DNA of 18,478 bases. Origin: Clostridia bacterium BRH_c25 (lineage in GTDB: Bacteria; Bacillota_A; Clostridia; Lutisporales; Lutisporaceae). The notes beneath the pieces are model-generated. The model saw only the letters and a list, made by a program, of their open reading frames with translations. It was not told the origin of the DNA and ran no database searches. Within the stretch, counting starts at the first letter, position 1. Each line of letters starts with the position of its first letter. A program made the position numbers and the translations under genes. Location: contig LOES01000189.1 of NCBI GenBank assembly GCA_001515955.1, positions 1-18,478 of the forward strand, in the 5' to 3' direction. Of this stretch, positions 5,888 to 15,002 are shown one piece after another.

Positions 5888-7273
5888 CTGCGGGTCTGTA
5901 GGTGAAGAAATACGGGAGTTCGGTGTAAGGATTCCTGCAAGCAGGATGCCTATGGCAATGCATAAAAAGGGTTCGGCAGCTATTCTGTATCTGGGAGCAA
6001 AGTAGAATATTTGGACGATAAGGTTTATATATAAAAAATTTCCGATTATCCATGCAGGTTCGCAGAACAGTACATGGAAGGACATTGCTGTAATAAGCCT
6101 GAGGATGAAAAATGCCAATAGGATAAGGGCAGTCCTCCACAAGAATGCAAAAGACATTTGAGGAAGCTTGTAAAGGCCTTCCAGGGTGTCTTTTTTTACT
6201 ATGCCCATCTTTATCAGACTGCCGTATAGGGGGAGCTTATAGGTACGGTCCAGATGGTTTTGAGCTTCGGATATGTGAGGATCTCCATGATAAAGGAAAA
6301 GCCTCTGCTTAAGCCTTGAAAGCTTTATTTCTTTAGGAATATTCCTGATCATGTAAGAAAGGCCTTCACCATAGCCCGTTTCGTATAGCCTGTTAATATC
6401 GGTGTGTGGCTTTACATCCACCCATTGTCCGTTGGCAAGGGGATTGTGAGCTATGTAGAAATTGATAGGGCCGTTGGTATCCACAAGTATAAAGCGTCCT
6501 GTAACAGTATAGTTCCTTATGATCCAAGGTGATAATACCAGAAGCATGACTATGACAGTCAAGGCTCCATCCAAGGCAGCAACCTTTAGAGCCTTTCTCA
6601 TATCGAGCCTTTTCGCTATTGTGTACAGCAGTGCGAAAACAAGCATAACACCGGGAAGAAGAAGCAGCACAGGCCGTGTAAGGTTTCCGATGCCGAGAAA
6701 AAATGAGTACAGCAGCAGGTACCGGATCCGAACATAAACCTTGTGCAGGCCAAGCTTCCCTGATAGTTCATGCTTGAAATACTTCAGGGCAAAGTAAACA
6801 ACTGCAAGATAAATTGTAATAAATACAGTCTCAACGTATAAATGGTTGGTATATACTACCATTCTTGGATTCAAGGCCATGAGGAGACCGGCAATAAGCC
6901 CGGCTTCCTTGTGAAAATCGCTGTAGCTTTCCAAGGCTTCGCTGGCAATGCTGTAGCAGAGCAGACAGGATGCAGTGGAGAAGCCTGCTTGAATTACCCT
7001 CATTACCAGAAAATACTGTGATGTACCGAAAAACCTATATATAAAACCAGAAAGAAAGATGTATAAGGGAGGCCAATAGGCATACCTGGCCCAATGCTCA
7101 CCGAATTGGTGGCCATAGTATTCGCCGCCCATTATATTAAGGGCATAGTGGTACATGCTCCAGGCATCTATTTTGATTTCAAAAGGGGTGTATATGACGA
7201 AGCGGAGTCTTAAGTATAGTGCCAGGGAGAATATAATGATAATGTATAATACTGTTTTTCTTTTGAGGTCCAA
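5876..7273 (-). CDS. GT-C membrane glycosyltransferase, ArnT/PMT-like (GT39/GT83 type)
   Basis: A multi-spanning membrane protein of 465 residues, probably using a polyprenyl-phosphate sugar as donor on the outer face of the membrane. The first helix (8-24) is followed by an extracytoplasmic loop with Asp36 in KIDAW, the position of the catalytic or metal Asp in GT-C enzymes, and by YWPPLYIFLSGFIYRFFG (66-83), typical of the PMT_2 family. A large loop with NFYIAHNPLANGQW follows the central helices; two more helices end the protein. The start is TTG at 7273 with AAGGAAG 7 nt upstream; no ATG nearby is better. Overlap with the convergent phosphoribosyltransferase gene suggests, but does not prove, a shared lipid-linked glycan role. 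Donor and acceptor are unknown. Confidence 0.8.
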   Translation of the reverse strand: MDLKRKTVLYIIIIFSLALYLRLRFVIYTPFEIKIDAWSMYHYALNIMGGEYYGHQFGEHWARYAYWPPLYIFLSGFIYRFFGTSQYFLVMRVIQAGFSTASCLLCYSIASEALESYSDFHKEAGLIAGLLMALNPRMVVYTNHLYVETVFITIYLAVVYFALKYFKHELSGKLGLHKVYVRIRYLLLYSFFLGIGNLTRPVLLLLPGVMLVFALLYTIAKRLDMRKALKVAALDGALTVIVMLLVLSPWIIRNYTVTGRFILVDTNGPINFYIAHNPLANGQWVDVKPHTDINRLYETGYGEGLSYMIRNIPKEIKLSRLKQRLFLYHGDPHISEAQNHLDRTYKLPLYGSLIKMGIVKKDTLEGLYKLPQMSFAFLWRTALILLAFFILRLITAMSFHVLFCEPAWIIGNFLYINLIVQIFYFAPRYRIAAEPFLCIAIGILLAGILTPNSRISSPTDPQLLV

Positions 7274-7305
7274 AGATATTCTTCCTTTCTGTATTGATTC
7301 TCATG

Positions 7306-7332
7306 ATTATAGTATATACATTAGCTTGTTAA
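7306..7332 (-). promoter_or_regulatory. Possible promoter of the glycosyltransferase gene
   Basis: On the minus strand, TTAACA (7327-7332) precedes a perfect TATAAT (7306-7311) with a short 15-nt spacer. It is 33 nt upstream of the TTG start. The spacing is below the optimum, so confidence is low. It places element R3 directly upstream of this promoter. Confidence 0.35.
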
Positions 7333-7360
7333 TAAATAATGAGTTTATGAATATAAATAT

Positions 7361-7535
7361 AAGAATGCGACGTTGTCGCATTCTTAAGTCACTGGTCGCT
7401 AGACTCTAGTCGCTAGATTAGGGCAAGGCTTCGAAGACTGAGCTTTGTGCAGTACCCATAAGGAATACCAGGGATCTAGAGACTAGCGACTCGTGACTAG
7501 CGACTTGTAGAAGATTGCTTCGCAATCTTCTACAA
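7361..7535. repeat. Intergenic heptad-arm element, copy R3
   Basis: Parts in order: perfect 11-bp hairpin A (7361-7371 with 7375-7385, loop GTT); left arm GTCACTG, GTCGCTA, GACTCTA, GTCGCTA (7388-7415); core 7416-7476 with GGCTTCGAAGACTGAGCT and CCATAAGGAATACC; right arm TAGAGAC, TAGCGAC, TCGTGAC, TAGCGAC (7477-7504); perfect 14-bp hairpin B (7505-7518 with 7522-7535, loop TTC). The arms pair at 21 of 28 positions. Hairpins A and B are in the same order as in R1 but the core is inverted. It lies between divergent genes and their predicted promoters, so these hairpins are not gene terminators here. Confidence 0.85.
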
Positions 7536-7550
7536 CATTCACCATTTTTA

Positions 7551-7579
7551 TTGACATAAATGATATAAATGTCTATACT
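7551..7579 (+). promoter_or_regulatory. Strong sigma-A promoter of the gntR-family gene
   Basis: TTGACA (7551-7556), a 17-nt spacer and TATACT (7574-7579) form a near-consensus promoter. Transcription should start about 7586, giving a leader of roughly 140 nt before the ATG at 7727. The -35 box begins 16 nt after the end of element R3. Confidence 0.75.
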
Positions 7580-7627
7580 GTACATATATGGTATGAACGG
7601 TATGGACAGTATGCACACTATGAACGG
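7574..7627 (+). repeat. Six 9-nt iterated units overlapping the -10 and start of the gntR promoter
   Basis: The stretch reads in 9-nt steps as TATACTGTA, CATATATGG, TATGAACGG, TATGGACAG, TATGCACAC, TATGAACGG. The third and sixth units are identical; most share TATG at the same phase. The array starts in the -10 box and runs through the predicted transcription start. This is a natural place for repressor binding, perhaps autoregulation by the GntR protein, which is an inference. The remaining leader (7628-7710) shows nothing I can name. Confidence 0.6.
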
Positions 7628-7726
7628 AATACACAATTTCAACGCTTTTACTGTGCTTAGTATGGCATAACAGTCAGGACGGAATCTGTCTCGCATTCAG
7701 CTTCCACATAGGTGAGGTGTATATAT

Positions 7727-8101
7727 ATGGATATAACAGTTAGTAATTCGACACAGGAACCAATATATGAACAGATAGCGAATCAAATAAAAAAGCTTAT
7801 CATAAATCAGCAGCTCAGACCTGGAGAGGGTCTCCCCTCTATAAGAAAACTGGCAGCTGATTTGCACATAAGTGTTATTACAACCAAGAGAGCTTATGAT
7901 GAGCTTGAAAAAGAAGGGTTTATCGAGACTGTGATAGGCAAGGGCTGTTTTGTTTCCAGAGAGAATAAGGAGTTTATAAAGGAAAAGAAGATAAGAATGG
8001 TCGAAGACAAGCTGTCTGAGGTTATAAAGGAAAGCAGAGTGCTGAACATAGGACTGCAAGGCTTGAAAATGATGCTTGAGGTACTGTATAGGGAAGTATA
8101 A
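7727..8101 (+). CDS. GntR-family transcriptional regulator, YtrA subfamily
   Basis: A short 124-residue regulator. A winged helix-turn-helix fills residues 10-77: PIYEQIANQIKKLI, the LRPGEGLPSIRKLA motif, then the recognition helix VITTKRAYDELEKEGF and the wing IGKGCFVS. A helical tail of about 45 residues, without ligand-binding domain, is the mark of the YtrA subfamily, in which it serves for dimerisation. Such regulators usually sit first in an operon with an ABC transporter; here a terminator follows directly and no transporter is adjacent, so the target is unknown. The ATG at 7727 is chosen over the in-frame GTG at 7712, because that GTG is part of the ribosome site GTGAGGTG. Confidence 0.85.
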   Translation: MDITVSNSTQEPIYEQIANQIKKLIINQQLRPGEGLPSIRKLAADLHISVITTKRAYDELEKEGFIETVIGKGCFVSRENKEFIKEKKIRMVEDKLSEVIKESRVLNIGLQGLKMMLEVLYREV

Positions 8102-8104
8102 CAG

Positions 8105-8140
8105 CAAGGGTGGAAATGTAAATTTCCGCCCTTGTTTTTT
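8105..8140 (+). terminator. Intrinsic terminator of the gntR-family gene
   Basis: A 13-bp stem, CAAGGGTGGAAAT (8105-8117) with ATTTCCGCCCTTG (8122-8134) and one T-G pair, closes on the loop GTAA and is followed by TTTTTT. It isolates the regulator from the germination operon. In 8141-8224 I could not identify a convincing promoter, including no clear sigma-G match. Confidence 0.9.
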
Positions 8141-8235
8141 CGTGTTATAAAAGTACAGCACTATGAGGATAATAACCTATATGGAATTTGATTTACTGAT
8201 TAAATGAGAATATGGGGCAGTGACAAGGAGAGCTA

Positions 8236-9837
8236 ATGGTGAAACGGCTTATTACCAGCAAGCACAATATAAAACCCAAAAAATATAAGACAATAAAGGA
8301 AATTGCGGCAACAGCACATTTAAGAGCGGATAATTCCAGGAAGATTATTTCCCCTGTCAAAGATAAAGAGGAGTGGTTCAGATATGAGCTTGCAGGCAAT
8401 GGGGATATAGTATTCAGGGAACTGTTTATTGGAGGCAATGAAGAGTTGGACGCCATACTTATATATATGTATGGCAGTATAGATAAGAACATGCTTAATG
8501 CATATGTTATCAAACCTCTGATGAGCTTCAAGGGAGGCAAAGAAAAGAGCATTGAAGGCAGTATATCTTATAAGAGTATAATGGATAGCTGTTTAAGTGT
8601 AGGAACAATAAAGGCAGTAACGGATAAAGACCTTGCTAAAAATGAGATGTTTGAAGGCAAAGTTATTTTGCTAGTGAATAGTATTGACCAGATTATCATA
8701 ATGGAAGTAGCCGGGGGGAAAGCAAGACAGGTAACTGAACCGGAAAGTGAGAAGACCCTGAGAGGTACAAAGGAAGGTTTCATAGAGGACATATGGAACA
8801 ATGTGGCCGTTATAAGGAAGACACTGCCTGACCCGAGCCTAAAAGTTGAAGTATCTAAAGTTGGAAGGAGAACAAAGACCAGCCTTGCTGTCGTATATTT
8901 GAAGAGTCTGGCGGATGACAAGCTGGTAAAAGAGGTAAAAAGCCGTATAAAAAAGATAGATATAGATGGAGTGTTGGCCAATGGATATATAGAAGAATTC
9001 ATTGAAGACAACCCTTACTCTCCTTTTCCGCAGACTCAAGGAACAGAGAAGCCTGATAAGGTTGTTGCCGCCCTGCTTGAAGGAAGGATTGCAATCTTTC
9101 TGGACAGAACGCCTTATGTACTTTTGGTGCCTGCTCAGCTTATTCAGTTTTTCCAAGCACCGGAGGATTATTACGAGCGTCCCTATATGGGTACATATAT
9201 AAGACTTCTGAGAGCTATCGCATTTCTTGTAACGACAAGTGCTGCCCCGGCTTATATTGCGCTGACCTCCTTCCACCCGGAGCTGGTTCCTTTAGAGCTG
9301 CTCCTGAATATTGCCGAGCTTAGGAAACAGGTGCCCTTCCCTCCGGTGGTAGAGGCATTGATAATGGAGTTTGTAATAGAATCACTCCGGGAAGCAGGCT
9401 TGAGACTGCCTACGGCAGTAGCAACAACATTAGGAGTTGTAGGGGGTATAATTCTGGGGGATGCGGCAGTCAGATCAAATCTGGTCAGCCCTGCCATGAT
9501 TATTGTAATAACTATAACAATAATATGCAATTTCATTATACCAAACTACAGCATGTCTCTTGTCATCAGGCTTGTCAGGCTTTATCTTATTCTGCTGGCT
9601 GCCGCTTTTGGAGCTTTCGGGATTACACTGGGCTGGCTGGTAATGATAATACACCTATGCAAATTGGAAAGCTTCGGTGTCCCGTATTTTGCCCCTCTTG
9701 CACCAACCAGATTCAAGGATTTGAAGGATCTGTATGTAAGGGTGCCTATATGGGCAATGAAGGATAGGCCTGATTCAATCCCTGTCAAGGATAAGAAGAG
9801 AACGGTCAATGCAAGGGAGCAAAAAAATGGAAATTAA
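8236..9837 (+). CDS. gerAA: Spore germinant receptor subunit A (GerA family)
   Basis: The A subunit of a GerA-type nutrient receptor in the spore inner membrane; with B and C subunits it senses germinants. The 533-residue length fits the family. Residues 1-280 form the hydrophilic N-terminal domain. The membrane part follows, with EGRIAIFLDRTPYVLLVPA and the conserved EDYYERP near 310, then helices about 325-500, including LRLPTAVATTLGVVGGIILGDAAV and LVSPAMI. The C-terminal tail (500-533) is charged and cytoplasmic. AAGGAG at 8225-8230, 5 nt before the ATG, fixes the start. First gene of the operon, overlapping the next by 11 bp. Family members are normally expressed in the forespore. The symbol is a family name; which paralogue this is, and its germinant, cannot be told. 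Confidence 0.92.
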   Translation: MVKRLITSKHNIKPKKYKTIKEIAATAHLRADNSRKIISPVKDKEEWFRYELAGNGDIVFRELFIGGNEELDAILIYMYGSIDKNMLNAYVIKPLMSFKGGKEKSIEGSISYKSIMDSCLSVGTIKAVTDKDLAKNEMFEGKVILLVNSIDQIIIMEVAGGKARQVTEPESEKTLRGTKEGFIEDIWNNVAVIRKTLPDPSLKVEVSKVGRRTKTSLAVVYLKSLADDKLVKEVKSRIKKIDIDGVLANGYIEEFIEDNPYSPFPQTQGTEKPDKVVAALLEGRIAIFLDRTPYVLLVPAQLIQFFQAPEDYYERPYMGTYIRLLRAIAFLVTTSAAPAYIALTSFHPELVPLELLLNIAELRKQVPFPPVVEALIMEFVIESLREAGLRLPTAVATTLGVVGGIILGDAAVRSNLVSPAMIIVITITIICNFIIPNYSMSLVIRLVRLYLILLAAAFGAFGITLGWLVMIIHLCKLESFGVPYFAPLAPTRFKDLKDLYVRVPIWAMKDRPDSIPVKDKKRTVNAREQKNGN

Positions 9838-10933
9838 AAGCGGATCTAGTATAACAAGCAAACAGCTTATTTTTATTATGATAGGAACTATGCTGGGCTC
9901 CGGTATACTGAGCCTTCCCAGACTTGCGGCAAAGGAGGCCGGGCAGGATGCCTGGCTGGCTGTAATTCTTGGTTCCATGTTTCCCCTTGCTTCACTTTCA
10001 TTAATAAGGCTTCTTTACAAAAAAAATGATGCGGCCAGCTTTGTAGAAATATGCAGAAAGGTTGGTGGCAGGTGGTTGGGAAGCTTGTTTAGCATAATAC
10101 TGGCATTATATTCAGTACTCACAGCTTCAGTTCTTCTCAGGGTTTTCATAGAGGTAATTTCAATGTTCCTTCTCAATGATACACCTATGCTGGCCAAGCT
10201 TGTGTTGATGCTTTCCGTATGTGCATATCTGGCATCTACTAATGCAAAGGTGATAGGAAGATTAAACGAATTTCTTTTTTACGTACTTCTGCCTATAGTA
10301 TTTTTCTCTCTGCCTGCGATTGTCAAAAACTCTGATATACGGAATCTGATGCCCGTACTGAATTTTGAAGTATCGGATTATGCCAGAGCCGCACTGACAA
10401 CGGGTTTTGCCTTCTCGGGGTTTGAGTTGTATATTGTTTTTCATCCCTATGTCTTGAAAGAGAAAGAAGCTTATGGTGCAAGCCTGTATGCCCTCCTGAT
10501 AACCCTTGTTATTTATTTGTATTTTGTTATAGGAGTTATTTCGGTCTTTGGGTCTGAGCTCACACAGAAATTTACATGGCCTACGCTCAGAGTACTTGCA
10601 ACAGCGGAGGTGCCGATACTTGAAAGAATAGAGTTCCTGTTCATACAGGCATGGATAGGTGTATCCTTCAGACCCATCAGCATACAGTATTTTTGTGCAA
10701 GTCATATAATAGCAGAGCTGTTGAAGCTAAAATCCCAGAAGTGGAGTACTTTGGGACTGTTTCCGGTAATGATACTCATAGCGTATTACCCCAAGAACAT
10801 TTTCCAGGTTTTCAAGCTTTCCGATTACGTGGGGCAGATTGCATTGTCAATTGGAATAGCTTTGCCGCTCATACTCATTGTATTCGGAATGTTCACTGTA
10901 AAAAGGAAGGCGGTGAATGATGAAAATGCATAG
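9827..10933 (+). CDS. gerAB: Spore germinant receptor subunit B (GerAB/APC-type transporter fold)
   Basis: An integral membrane protein of 368 residues with about ten helices, related to amino-acid permeases; in GerA receptors this subunit binds the germinant. ITSKQLIFIMIGTMLGSGILSLPR at the N terminus contains the unwound-helix Gly-Ser-Gly typical of the APC fold. Further helices follow to about 360. The frame also offers an ATG at 9809, but AGGGAG at 9814-9819, 7 nt before the ATG at 9827, selects the shorter form. It overlaps the A subunit gene by 11 bp and the C subunit gene by 17 bp, indicating translational coupling. The germinant cannot be inferred. Confidence 0.9.
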   Translation: MEIKSGSSITSKQLIFIMIGTMLGSGILSLPRLAAKEAGQDAWLAVILGSMFPLASLSLIRLLYKKNDAASFVEICRKVGGRWLGSLFSIILALYSVLTASVLLRVFIEVISMFLLNDTPMLAKLVLMLSVCAYLASTNAKVIGRLNEFLFYVLLPIVFFSLPAIVKNSDIRNLMPVLNFEVSDYARAALTTGFAFSGFELYIVFHPYVLKEKEAYGASLYALLITLVIYLYFVIGVISVFGSELTQKFTWPTLRVLATAEVPILERIEFLFIQAWIGVSFRPISIQYFCASHIIAELLKLKSQKWSTLGLFPVMILIAYYPKNIFQVFKLSDYVGQIALSIGIALPLILIVFGMFTVKRKAVNDENA

Positions 10934-12053
10934 AAAATTAATACGCTTGTCTGCTGCCTTACTATGTCTGATTATGCTCACAGGCTGCTGGGATGCCAAG
11001 GAATTGGATGATTTATCCATACCACTTGTCGTTGCATACGACACAATACTGGAAAAGGAAAAGGAATATCCTGATGACAAGTACCTTGTTACCGTGGGAG
11101 TCCCTGTATTCTATGAGGATGTTGAGAGTAAATTTCATGTAATAGATACCACAGGCCAAATAATTGGAGAAGCAAGAGGCAGGAAGAACACGCAGCTTGG
11201 AGAGCAGGTGATATTCGGGCAACTGCAGGTTCTGCTTTTGGGAGAAGAGCTTGCTAAAAAAGAAAACCTATTGGAAATAACTGATGTAATTGCGAGAAAC
11301 CCCAGGGTAAAGGCTTCAATATTCATTATAATAGTCAAGGGAAGGGCGGTAGATCTTATAAAAAAGCCACCCCACAATTATCCTAATGTGGGAATATATT
11401 TGAAAGCTCTGATGAAGAACAGCAAGGATACGAATTTCTTCCCGTACACGACCTTATTTCGCTTCAACAGAAGCTTGATCAGCTATGAGACAGCGGCTTT
11501 GCTGCCACATGTCATATGCAGGGATGGGGAAATTATGCTGGCAGGCTCATGTCTGGTGAATGAAGGGAAAATATCAGGAGAAATGGGCAGGGAGGAAACA
11601 GAGACAGCAGTCATGTTAAGCGGTATAGAATGTAAGGGAACTCTGTCCTTTGAGGCAAAAAAGGATGGAAAGGTTATTGATGAAGCAACCTTTGAAGGCA
11701 GGAACAGCCGGAAAGTGACTTTGAAAATAATAGAGGGTAAATATGTTTTCAATATACAGATAAAGCTGTCGGGAACAATAGTAGAGCATAAAAAGGAAGT
11801 ACCGATGCAGGATGGCACCGATTTATTAATGGTCTTTCAGGATTCCCTGGAGCAGCACATTAAAAAAAGAGCAGAAGCTCTTGTGGAAAAAACTCAGGAG
11901 GAATTCAAGTTTGATGCCTTGTGCCTTGCTAAGTATATAAAGGCACATACACGGGAAAAGCTTACGAAGGAGGATATCGACAGGATAGTTCAGGAATCTG
12001 AGATTAATGTTGAGGTCAAAGTGCAGATACGGAATGTCGGCGGGAAAATGTAG
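10917..12053 (+). CDS. gerAC: Spore germinant receptor lipoprotein subunit C (Ger(x)C family)
   Basis: The lipid-anchored C subunit of the receptor, on the outer side of the spore inner membrane. In 378 residues, a signal peptide of positively charged (MHRKLIR) and hydrophobic parts ends in the lipobox LTGC, with lipidation at Cys24, followed by WDAKELDDLSI, the usual start of mature GerC proteins. The FxxSLISYETAALLPHV segment near 185-200 and the mixed alpha/beta C-terminal domain also fit. Start: ATG at 10917 or the adjacent ATG at 10920, both served by AAGGAAGG at 10903-10910. It ends the operon. No strong terminator is visible in 12054-12069. Confidence 0.9.
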   Translation: MMKMHRKLIRLSAALLCLIMLTGCWDAKELDDLSIPLVVAYDTILEKEKEYPDDKYLVTVGVPVFYEDVESKFHVIDTTGQIIGEARGRKNTQLGEQVIFGQLQVLLLGEELAKKENLLEITDVIARNPRVKASIFIIIVKGRAVDLIKKPPHNYPNVGIYLKALMKNSKDTNFFPYTTLFRFNRSLISYETAALLPHVICRDGEIMLAGSCLVNEGKISGEMGREETETAVMLSGIECKGTLSFEAKKDGKVIDEATFEGRNSRKVTLKIIEGKYVFNIQIKLSGTIVEHKKEVPMQDGTDLLMVFQDSLEQHIKKRAEALVEKTQEEFKFDALCLAKYIKAHTREKLTKEDIDRIVQESEINVEVKVQIRNVGGKM

Positions 12054-12069
12054 AAGTTTTGAATACGTT

Positions 12070-12102
12070 TTGATTTTAATATAATATAATATAGTATATA
12101 AT
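12070..12102 (+). promoter_or_regulatory. AT-rich candidate promoter for the CDF transporter-glpK operon
   Basis: Very AT-rich DNA with TTGATT at 12070-12075 and TATAAT at 12097-12102. The 21-nt spacing is too long; overlapping alternatives exist (TATAGT at 12090-12095, TTTTAA at 12074). The region is promoter-like, but I cannot pick one pair with confidence. Confidence 0.3.
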
Positions 12103-12150
12103 GAGTTAATACAAAAAAATCCATAATTAAGGTGTGCTAGAGGTGTTAAA

Positions 12151-13335
12151 TTGCTTACAAACTTGCTGGTTAAAACCTTTATAAGAAATAATGAAAACAC
12201 CAGGGATAAAGAAGTCAGGCAGAAATACGGATATTTGGGAGGCTTCGTAGGGATAATCTGCAATGTGATACTTTCAGCGGTGAAGATTGTAATAGGGCTT
12301 ATGGTCAATAGCATAGCAATCACTGCCGATGCTGTGAACAACCTGACTGATGCCGCCTCTTCAATAATTACACTGATCGGCTTCAAAATAACCAACAAGC
12401 CTGCCGACAGGGAGCATCCCTTCGGACATGCCAGGATAGAATACATATCCGCTATGATTGTATCCTTTTTGGTAATACTGGTAGGCTTTGAGTTCTTGAA
12501 AAGCTCTTTTGAAAGAATAAAAAACCCTGAGATGCTGAAATTTGATACGATATCCTTTTTAATACTGATAATATCCATAGGGGTAAAGGTATGGCTAAGC
12601 AGGTTCTATAAAAATATCGGAGGAAGAATAAACAGCAAGACTATGAAGGCTTCTGCTGCAGACAGCCTCAGTGATGTGATAACTACATCGGTTGTCGCTT
12701 TTTCCCTGCTGAGCTCCAGATGGATAGCCTTTCCCATTGACGGATATATTGGACTTCTGGTATCGGTATTTATAATTTATGCAGGAATATCTCTTACCAA
12801 AGAGACTTTGGATCCGTTGCTGGGAGAGGCTCCGGAGCCCGAGTTCATAACTGAGATTACCGAAAAAACCATGAGATATGACGGCATCATAGGGGTGCAT
12901 GATATGATAGTGCACAACTATGGCCCCGGCAGGTGCGTAGTATCACTGCATGCTGAGATCCCTGCCAAAATGGATATCATGGAAGCTCACGATATAATAG
13001 ATATAGCCGAACAGGAAATCTCCGAAGAACTGGACATACATATTGTAATACATATGGATCCTATCAATACTGATGATAAAATAGTACAGAAGACGCAGGA
13101 CAGGGTAATGGAAGTCATTACCGGGCTGCATGAGGAATTGACGATACATGATTTCAGAATAGTCGGAGGGGAAGAACATATGAATCTCATATTCGACCTG
13201 GTGGTGCCCTACGAATATGATGAGAAGATGGCTAAGGATCTCTCAAAAGAAGTGGCTTATACCATAAAAGCAAGGTACCCGAATTACAATGCAGTTATTT
13301 ACATTGACAGGGCATACGCTGTTTTGAATAAATAG
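12151..13335 (+). CDS. Cation diffusion facilitator (CDF) metal exporter with two C-terminal domains
   Basis: A proton-coupled divalent metal exporter of the cytoplasmic membrane. Six helices span about 30-215. The transport site is read as Asn63-x3-Asp67 in helix 2 and Asp171-x3-Asp175 in helix 5, with HPFGH at 89-93 between. An N-D/D-D set differs from the D-D/H-D set of the zinc exporter YiiP and is closer to manganese-type members; this assignment is tentative. At 394 residues it is about 100 longer than YiiP, because the cytoplasmic domain occurs twice: residues 232-304 and 313-387 align with a constant offset of 83 (HD at 250 and 333, VI-x2-D at 299 and 382). The start is TTG at 12151 with GAGGTG 5 nt upstream. 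glpK follows after 19 nt. Confidence 0.88.
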   Translation: MLTNLLVKTFIRNNENTRDKEVRQKYGYLGGFVGIICNVILSAVKIVIGLMVNSIAITADAVNNLTDAASSIITLIGFKITNKPADREHPFGHARIEYISAMIVSFLVILVGFEFLKSSFERIKNPEMLKFDTISFLILIISIGVKVWLSRFYKNIGGRINSKTMKASAADSLSDVITTSVVAFSLLSSRWIAFPIDGYIGLLVSVFIIYAGISLTKETLDPLLGEAPEPEFITEITEKTMRYDGIIGVHDMIVHNYGPGRCVVSLHAEIPAKMDIMEAHDIIDIAEQEISEELDIHIVIHMDPINTDDKIVQKTQDRVMEVITGLHEELTIHDFRIVGGEEHMNLIFDLVVPYEYDEKMAKDLSKEVAYTIKARYPNYNAVIYIDRAYAVLNK

Positions 13336-13339
13336 TTGA

Positions 13340-14848
<1,509 letters not shown>

Positions 14849-14941
14849 GCATCTATATCTGATTCTATCCAAAGTTTATTTTTGTGCGAATCAACATATA
14901 ATGCCTATTCCCACTAATCTTCGGGTATAATAGTAAAGAAC

Positions 14942-14971
14942 TTGACAGGGCAATATTTCATAATATATAAT
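14942..14971 (+). promoter_or_regulatory. Sigma-A promoter of the ileS T-box transcript
   Basis: A perfect TTGACA (14942-14947), an 18-nt spacer and a perfect TATAAT (14966-14971) lie in AT-rich DNA. Transcription would start about 14978, some 25 nt before the first conserved T-box bases. Another TATAAT at 14926-14931 lacks a good -35. The rest of 14849-14941 contains nothing I can support. Confidence 0.75.
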
Positions 14972-15002
14972 TATGTGTATTGATTTTAATGAATATAATG
15001 GC

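Noticed and set aside
7361..7535. Tandem terminators between the glycosyltransferase and gntR genes
   Set aside because: Both genes are transcribed away from this region, so the hairpins cannot end either of them; they belong to the repeat element.
7569..7670. A 33-codon plus-strand reading frame through the 9-nt repeats (repeated GMN/GMD-like residues)
   Set aside because: Its ATG overlaps the -10 box of the promoter and there is no ribosome binding site at any internal ATG. The repeat period of 9 makes such a frame open by chance.
7418..8161. Two minus-strand reading frames antisense to the gntR region
   Set aside because: They run through element R3, the promoter and the well-supported GntR gene, with low-complexity composition and no ribosome site.
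8141..8235. Forespore sigma-G promoter ahead of the germination operon
   Set aside because: Expected from biology, but no pair of boxes with acceptable match and spacing could be read with confidence.
11826..12578. A 250-codon minus-strand frame spanning the end of gerAC and the start of the CDF gene
   Set aside because: Both sense genes are strongly supported, and this frame crosses the promoter region between them with AT-rich, hydrophobic composition typical of a shadow.
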